Origin: Chryseobacterium sp. 18061
GTDB taxonomy: Bacteria > Pseudomonadota > Gammaproteobacteria > Enterobacterales > Enterobacteriaceae
Length of the DNA stretch: 64,000 nt
Direction: 5' to 3'
Assembly: GCA_902706205.1 (NCBI GenBank)
Contig: CACSKA010000002.1
Location: 496,001 to 560,000, forward strand
Below are positions 59,900-64,000 of this stretch, piece by piece (positions within the stretch are counted from its first letter, which is position 1; each line of letters starts with the position of its first letter). Below the pieces are notes generated by a model. That model had not been told where the DNA came from, ran no database searches, and worked only from the letters and a program-made list of their open reading frames with translations. The translations under genes were made by a program, and so were the position numbers.

Positions 59900-60328
59900 G
59901 TGAGTGACAAACTCGTCCTGGTTAAAGCATTACTGCGCGGCATCCGTCTCGATGAAGAGCAATACGGAAGCTTACGCCAGCTGCTCGAACAGCAAAGACT
60001 GTGCATGATCCGTCGCGACTGCGATGAATTACAAAGCGTTAATCACAAAATCGAACAGCACTACGCTGAGCTGAGCGAACAGTCCAGGGCACGCAGAAAT
60101 GCCCTTCAGGCGCTGGGATTAACCGTCGACCGGAACGGTATCGAGACTGTTTTTAGCTGGCTGCCCACGCCGCAAAAAACGGCCGCGATGACCGCCTGGA
60201 AGCAGTTGGAAAATCAGGCCAGACGCTGCAAATCCTATAATGAAAAAAATGGTGAGTTGCTGATTCGCCAACAAGAATTTGCACAAACCTTTTTAGGTAA
60301 CAAACCGGATTACCTCTACCATCCCTGA
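59900..60328 (+). CDS. lfgN: Flagellar export chaperone FlgN
   Basis: This 142-residue helical protein lies after flgM, the position and size of FlgN, chaperone for FlgK and FlgL. The start is GTG 59900, 15 bp after lfgM. It has typical helical stretches (EQYGSLRQLLEQQRLCMIRR, RRNALQALGLTVDRNG). Confidence 0.85.
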   Translation: MSDKLVLVKALLRGIRLDEEQYGSLRQLLEQQRLCMIRRDCDELQSVNHKIEQHYAELSEQSRARRNALQALGLTVDRNGIETVFSWLPTPQKTAAMTAWKQLENQARRCKSYNEKNGELLIRQQEFAQTFLGNKPDYLYHP

Positions 60329-60339
60329 TACGCCTTCCT

Positions 60340-60364
60340 GAGGTGGAAGCTACGTTTCCACCTC
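60340..60364 (+). terminator. Hairpin after lfgN
   Basis: GAGGTGGAA-GCTACGT-TTCCACCTC is a 9-bp perfect stem 11 bp past the stop. The T-run (ATTTTT) comes only 11 bp later, so termination may be incomplete. Confidence 0.6.
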
Positions 60365-60408
60365 TGTCCCAGCTATTTTTAACTCATTGAATACTCACAC
60401 ATTAAAAT

Positions 60409-60423
60409 TGGCATGAATATTGC
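60409..60423 (+). promoter_or_regulatory. Sigma-54 promoter of the modification genes
   Basis: TGGCAT-GAATA-TTGC matches TGGCAC-N5-TTGC with one change. It lies about 50 bp before the ATG of the 315-residue unknown. Together with lafB and lfgB it is the third such site of the locus. Confidence 0.7.
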
Positions 60424-60475
60424 GAAAGGTTCCCTGTACCTTAATTCATAATGCCGGTTAGTTGCAGAGAACGTT

Positions 60476-61423
60476 ATGCCACAGATTGATTACCACCAAC
60501 CCGAATTCGTTCGTCATTACCAGAGCCTGCCCGATACCAACCCTGAGCAGGTAATGGCCCTGAAGTGGTCACAGGAAACTCGCCTGAGTTTACGTCTGGA
60601 CAACACCGTCACCTGCGGCGCGCTGCTGCAAAAGCCGGATGCCTTTGTGCTGCACAGTGAAAAGCGCGACACCAACGACAACGCCGAGGTGCTATCCCCG
60701 CGGGCGCGCCTGCTCAACCAGGCCTCCTTCGATATTTTGACCCTGCATCCTCTGTCAGCGGATATTCGCCTGTACGCCCTTGGCATTTTGCTCTCTTTCG
60801 CTGAGAAAACGCCTGGCGACAGCGATGAGACCCTCGCGCTACTGGCGACGCTGCCGGAGAAAATGCGTGAGCATTTACAGCAGGGTGCGCTGCAAGCCCA
60901 GTTCCAGCAAATGCCTTCCGTGCCTGCCTTACAGCGCAAGCTGATTTCCGGCCTCGCGGGACAGGAATTTAACTGGGATCTGCTGCCAGAAAGCCAGCGT
61001 AAACAGGTTCTGCCACTGCAAATCAGCCTGCTGGCATTGCAGGATGCAAATAGCGAAGCGCTGCTGCAACAGCAGCTGGCCGATCTTTGGGAAACCTCCG
61101 CCTCTGCCAGTTTCGATACCCAGCCGTGGATGATGGAAAACTACCTGCTTTATCGTCTCTATCACGACGTTTTCCCATTCCACGAACATGATTCTGCCCT
61201 GGAACGTTATCTGCTGCTGAATGCCGATTTCTTCATGCTGAAATCGCTTTTCAGCCTGTGGGTAATGGATGGTTCTGCTTTGAGCGAAGATGAGATTGTT
61301 GCGCTGGTCGCGATGTTCGAACAGTGGCGCCATACGCCAGCGGCGCAGGATTACTACCAGCAGCTTCTGGCCTCGCCTCCAGGTGGAGCACTGCTCAGCG
61401 CGTTCTCCCTGTTAGTCCGTTAA
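60476..61423 (+). CDS. Unknown 315-residue protein upstream of the glycosyltransferase
   Basis: I do not recognise this family. The product is soluble, without signal peptide or membrane helix, and looks all-helical, rich in Leu, Gln and Asp (LALLATLPEKMREHLQQGAL, LQISLLALQDANSEALLQQQ). There is no Cys-rich cluster, so it is not the FliB flagellin methylase. It has its own sigma-54-type promoter and lies 60 bp before the large glycosyltransferase gene, with which it probably forms an operon. A role as partner or scaffold for the transferase, or in recognising flagellin, is a guess from position. AGAGA precedes the ATG. Confidence 0.75.
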   Translation: MPQIDYHQPEFVRHYQSLPDTNPEQVMALKWSQETRLSLRLDNTVTCGALLQKPDAFVLHSEKRDTNDNAEVLSPRARLLNQASFDILTLHPLSADIRLYALGILLSFAEKTPGDSDETLALLATLPEKMREHLQQGALQAQFQQMPSVPALQRKLISGLAGQEFNWDLLPESQRKQVLPLQISLLALQDANSEALLQQQLADLWETSASASFDTQPWMMENYLLYRLYHDVFPFHEHDSALERYLLLNADFFMLKSLFSLWVMDGSALSEDEIVALVAMFEQWRHTPAAQDYYQQLLASPPGGALLSAFSLLVR

Positions 61424-61432
61424 CTTTCCCGT

Positions 61433-61455
61433 CGGGGCGAGTACCTCACGCCCCG
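61433..61455 (+). repeat. Hairpin between the unknown gene and the glycosyltransferase
   Basis: CGGGGCG-AGTACCTCA-CGCCCCG is a perfect 7-bp GC stem without a T-run in the 60-bp gap. It is more likely an mRNA-stability element or attenuator than a terminator. Confidence 0.5.
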
Positions 61456-61483
61456 GTGCTGCGAGCTTGATGAAAAACTGAAT

Positions 61484-64000
61484 ATGTCATTACCCCCGAC
61501 CCTGAATAAAAGTCCGTTATCGATGGTGAAAACCCTGGATTCTGGGCGTGAACTGCCGTTTGTCAGTGTGGTCACTCCCACCTGGAATCGTGCCGCTTTT
61601 TTGCCGTATCTGTTGTATATGTTCCGCTACCAGGACTATCCGATGGACCGCCGCGAACTGGTTATCCTTGATGACTCACCGCAGAGCAATGAGAAGATCA
61701 TTCATGCGCTGACCCAAGGTAAACCGGAGGCGTTTAACATTCGCTACGTCCATTCGCCGGAACGGCTGGATTTGGGACGCAAGCGCAACATGTTGAACGA
61801 GCTGGCACAGGGGGAATACATCGTCTGTATGGATGATGACGATTACTATCCTCGCGATAAAATCTCCTACACCATCGGTATGATGCAGCGCCACCGCGCG
61901 CTGATTTCAGGTTCCGATCAGATTGCCATCTGGTACAGCCACATTAACCGCATCTTTAAAACGCACTCGTTTGGCGAAAATCACATCCTCAACGGGACGT
62001 TTTGTTATCACCGTAATTACCTGAAAAAGCACCGTTATGACGATGACTGCAATCTGGCGGAAGAAAAAGGCTTCACCAACAACTTCACGGTGAAACCGCT
62101 GCAACTGCCTGCCGAACGCACGATCCTGTGTGTCTCTCACAGTCAAAACACCTTTGATAAAGATTTTGTCCTCGGTAGCAGCCAGGCCATGGAGACGACG
62201 CTGGATGAGTGGGTCAGCGACCCGATGCTCAAAACCTGGTATCACAGTTTGCATAATGCAGCACACGGGCAGAGCCTCAACTGGAGCCACGTCGATCAGT
62301 TTGTGGTAATCAATCTTGATAAGCGTGAAGACCGTTTGCAGCACATTCGAAACGAGCTAAGCCTGCTCGGCGTACCGGCGGAGAAAATCACCCGTCTGAG
62401 TGCCGTGGAAGAGAGACATGGCGAGAGTGGACGCCGCCAGTCGCACCTGCGGGCGCTTCAAATGGCGCAGGAGAAAGGCTGGAAAAACTATCTGCTGCTC
62501 GAAGATGACGCCGTCATTCTGAAGCAGGAAAAACATATTCAGGCGCTGAAAAAACTGCTGAATGCCTTACCGGTCCTGCCGTGGGAAGTGATTTTACTGG
62601 GTGCCAACGTTCAGACCGGCAGCGAGCTGAAGAGCTTTGATAACCTGGTGCGCGCCAGCAGCTGCGATCATATCTGCGCCTATCTGGTTAACGGCCCTTC
62701 TTACACCACGCTGCTGCGTCAGATGCAGGAAGACCTTTCCACCACCCTCGAAGAACAGTGGCAGCCGCTGCTTCGCCAGGGAAAATGGCTGGCCTTTTAT
62801 CCGAGCGTTGCTTACCAGAAGCCTGGCATCAGTGACATTACCGGCGAATACAGCGACATGACTCAGCACTATTTTAGTCGCCTGCCGCGTAATACCGACA
62901 GCATGACAAAAACCGCGCCAGCTGAACAAATGCTCAGTAAGACCATTGGCTTCTTTATGGAAACGGCTTTCCATTACCAGGTCTATAAACCGCTGCTGGA
63001 GGTGCTGCTGGCTCAGGGCTATCAGTGCGAATTATTAATCAACGACCGGACGCCGAAGGAATTTATTCACGAGATGCAGGACTGCCTGTCATCGCTGGGT
63101 AACACTCAGCTGCGCGGCAGCTTGCTGTCGAAAGTGGCCGAGCGTCGGCAGAAATATGGTTGCCTTGTCAGCCCTTATTATTCGCCGGTAATAAACGGCC
63201 TGGCCGAGGTTCACGTGCGCGCCATGTACGGCCTGGCAAAAGAGGAATGGAACCACGCCTGGTGGAACACGTTCTATCAGCACATTCTTTGCTACAGTCA
63301 CCACTCACAGCAGGCGCTGAATATTAACGGCAGCGCGGTTCTTGTCGGTAATCCCCGCTTCGATGCCTGGCACAATCAGCTATTCGAACGGGAGCTCCCG
63401 GCATCGCTCAGAATCGATCCGGCGAAGCCCACGCTGCTGTATGCCCCGACTTATGGTGCTCTCAGCTCGATCCCACACTGGGCGGAGAAGCTGCATAACC
63501 TTAGCCATCAGTACAATGTGATTACCAAACTCCATCACGCCACGCTGTGCCGCGCGGAAGAGAAATCCTCTCTGAGCCTGGTCAAACGGTATCTGAAACG
63601 TTATGTCAGCGAACATCAGCACACCCTGGCCCTGCTGGAAAAAGCAGACTTCGTGATAACCGACAACAGCGGCTTCATCTTCGATGCCATTCATGCCGGG
63701 AAGCGCACTATCCTGCTGAACTGGGAAGGAATGGACGAGCTATTAAAAGACGGGGCCAGCTATTCCACGGCCAACAGCGCAGATCAAAAGATTCGGGAAA
63801 TCTTGCCCAACGCGGGAAATATCGAAACGCTGGTAACTTTGCTGAAAGCGGAAACGCGCTGGTCTGCAATGGATAATGCGATGCAGGAATGTCGGGAATA
63901 TTATTGCGATGCGTTCCTCGATGGCCAGGCGGCAGCCCGTGCGGCGAAAGTGATAACTAACGCGCTTGAGCAATCATCGACGTCTGGGCATAACACCCTG
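61484..64000 (+). CDS. Three-domain glycosyltransferase / CDP-glycerol glycerophosphotransferase (open at right edge)
   Basis: ATG 61484 opens a frame of at least 839 codons that is still open at base 64000. Residues 25-235 form a GT2 glycosyltransferase (PFVSVVTPTWNRA, with D117-DDD120 in VCMDDDDYY). Residues 268-440 resemble GT25 (VVINLDKREDRLQHIRNEL, with LLLEDDAVI at 337-345). Residues about 555-835 match TagB/TagF-type glycerophosphotransferases (GLAEVHVRAMYG, LLYAPTYG at 651-658, KLHHATL, and TDNSGFIFDAIHAGK from 726). No signal peptide or membrane helix is seen, so it should act in the cytoplasm, for example on flagellin before export. TagD at 46503 would supply CDP-glycerol. The exact acceptor and sugars cannot be read. 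Confidence 0.85.
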   Translation, partial: MSLPPTLNKSPLSMVKTLDSGRELPFVSVVTPTWNRAAFLPYLLYMFRYQDYPMDRRELVILDDSPQSNEKIIHALTQGKPEAFNIRYVHSPERLDLGRKRNMLNELAQGEYIVCMDDDDYYPRDKISYTIGMMQRHRALISGSDQIAIWYSHINRIFKTHSFGENHILNGTFCYHRNYLKKHRYDDDCNLAEEKGFTNNFTVKPLQLPAERTILCVSHSQNTFDKDFVLGSSQAMETTLDEWVSDPMLKTWYHSLHNAAHGQSLNWSHVDQFVVINLDKREDRLQHIRNELSLLGVPAEKITRLSAVEERHGESGRRQSHLRALQMAQEKGWKNYLLLEDDAVILKQEKHIQALKKLLNALPVLPWEVILLGANVQTGSELKSFDNLVRASSCDHICAYLVNGPSYTTLLRQMQEDLSTTLEEQWQPLLRQGKWLAFYPSVAYQKPGISDITGEYSDMTQHYFSRLPRNTDSMTKTAPAEQMLSKTIGFFMETAFHYQVYKPLLEVLLAQGYQCELLINDRTPKEFIHEMQDCLSSLGNTQLRGSLLSKVAERRQKYGCLVSPYYSPVINGLAEVHVRAMYGLAKEEWNHAWWNTFYQHILCYSHHSQQALNINGSAVLVGNPRFDAWHNQLFERELPASLRIDPAKPTLLYAPTYGALSSIPHWAEKLHNLSHQYNVITKLHHATLCRAEEKSSLSLVKRYLKRYVSEHQHTLALLEKADFVITDNSGFIFDAIHAGKRTILLNWEGMDELLKDGASYSTANSADQKIREILPNAGNIETLVTLLKAETRWSAMDNAMQECREYYCDAFLDGQAAARAAKVITNALEQSSTSGHNTL

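Noticed and set aside
60476..61423. Identity as FliB-type flagellin lysine methylase
   Set aside because: FliB proteins carry a conserved cysteine cluster; this protein has almost no cysteine and no methyltransferase motif.
1..64000. CRISPR arrays, prophage, insertion sequences, tRNA or rRNA genes
   Set aside because: No regularly spaced repeats, integrase or transposase frames, or tRNA cloverleafs were seen in either strand.

Overview
The window looks like a chromosomal segment of an enterobacterium (family Enterobacteriaceae; genus not resolvable by eye). The support is a Klebsiella-type atsA-atsB pair, a 373-residue RoxA/YcfD protein, a YqjC-like DUF1090 gene, REP-like hairpins, moderate GC content, and a complete enterobacterial second (lateral, flag-2 type) flagellar locus.

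Left third (1-23.4 kb), metabolic and surface genes. In order: the 5' part of an ESPR-type autotransporter adhesin running off the left edge (minus strand); a membrane diguanylate cyclase; a decayed class I fumarase relic; and a tightly coupled operon atsA (Ser-type arylsulfatase), atsB (radical-SAM formylglycine maturase), MoxR ATPase, DUF58, DUF4381, two VWA membrane proteins, a BatD-like protein and a HAD phosphatase. Then come a 434-bp gene-free structured element, an EmrAB-type efflux pair, a LacI regulator divergent from a GH5-like glycosidase and a GPH sugar symporter, roxA, a DUF1090 protein and a second diguanylate cyclase.

Right two thirds (23.6-64 kb), one flagellar locus. Minus strand: lafA-lafB-lafC-lafD-lafE-lafF-lafS-lafT-lafU (flagellin, cap, chaperones, hook length, FliL, sigma-28, motor). 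Next an NlpC/P60 hydrolase (+), then the export and switch operon lfiM-N-P-Q-R-lfhB-lfhA plus an unknown proline-rich tail-anchored protein (minus). Plus strand: lafK and lfiE-F-G-H-I-J followed by tagD. A ToxR-like pair (+) converges on lfgB-C-D-E-F-G-H-I-J-K-L-lafW (minus). The window ends with lfgA-M-N (+), a 315-residue unknown and a giant glycosyltransferase open at the right edge. No che genes, flhDC or fliO are present.

The most interesting feature is a probable glycerol-phosphate (teichoic-acid-like) modification system built into the flagellar locus. TagD (CDP-glycerol synthesis) is the last gene of the lfiE-J operon. A protein of at least 839 residues fuses GT2, GT25 and CDP-glycerol glycerophosphotransferase (TagF-like) domains. 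The unit encoding that protein has its own sigma-54-type promoter, like those in front of lafB and lfgB. Sigma-28-type sites (TAAG-N15-GCCGC-like) precede lafA, lfgK and lfgM, so the sequence supports a two-tier LafK/sigma-54 then LafS/sigma-28 cascade. FlgJ lacks its muramidase domain while an NlpC/P60 hydrolase is encoded in the same locus, and FliM lacks the CheY-binding N-terminus.
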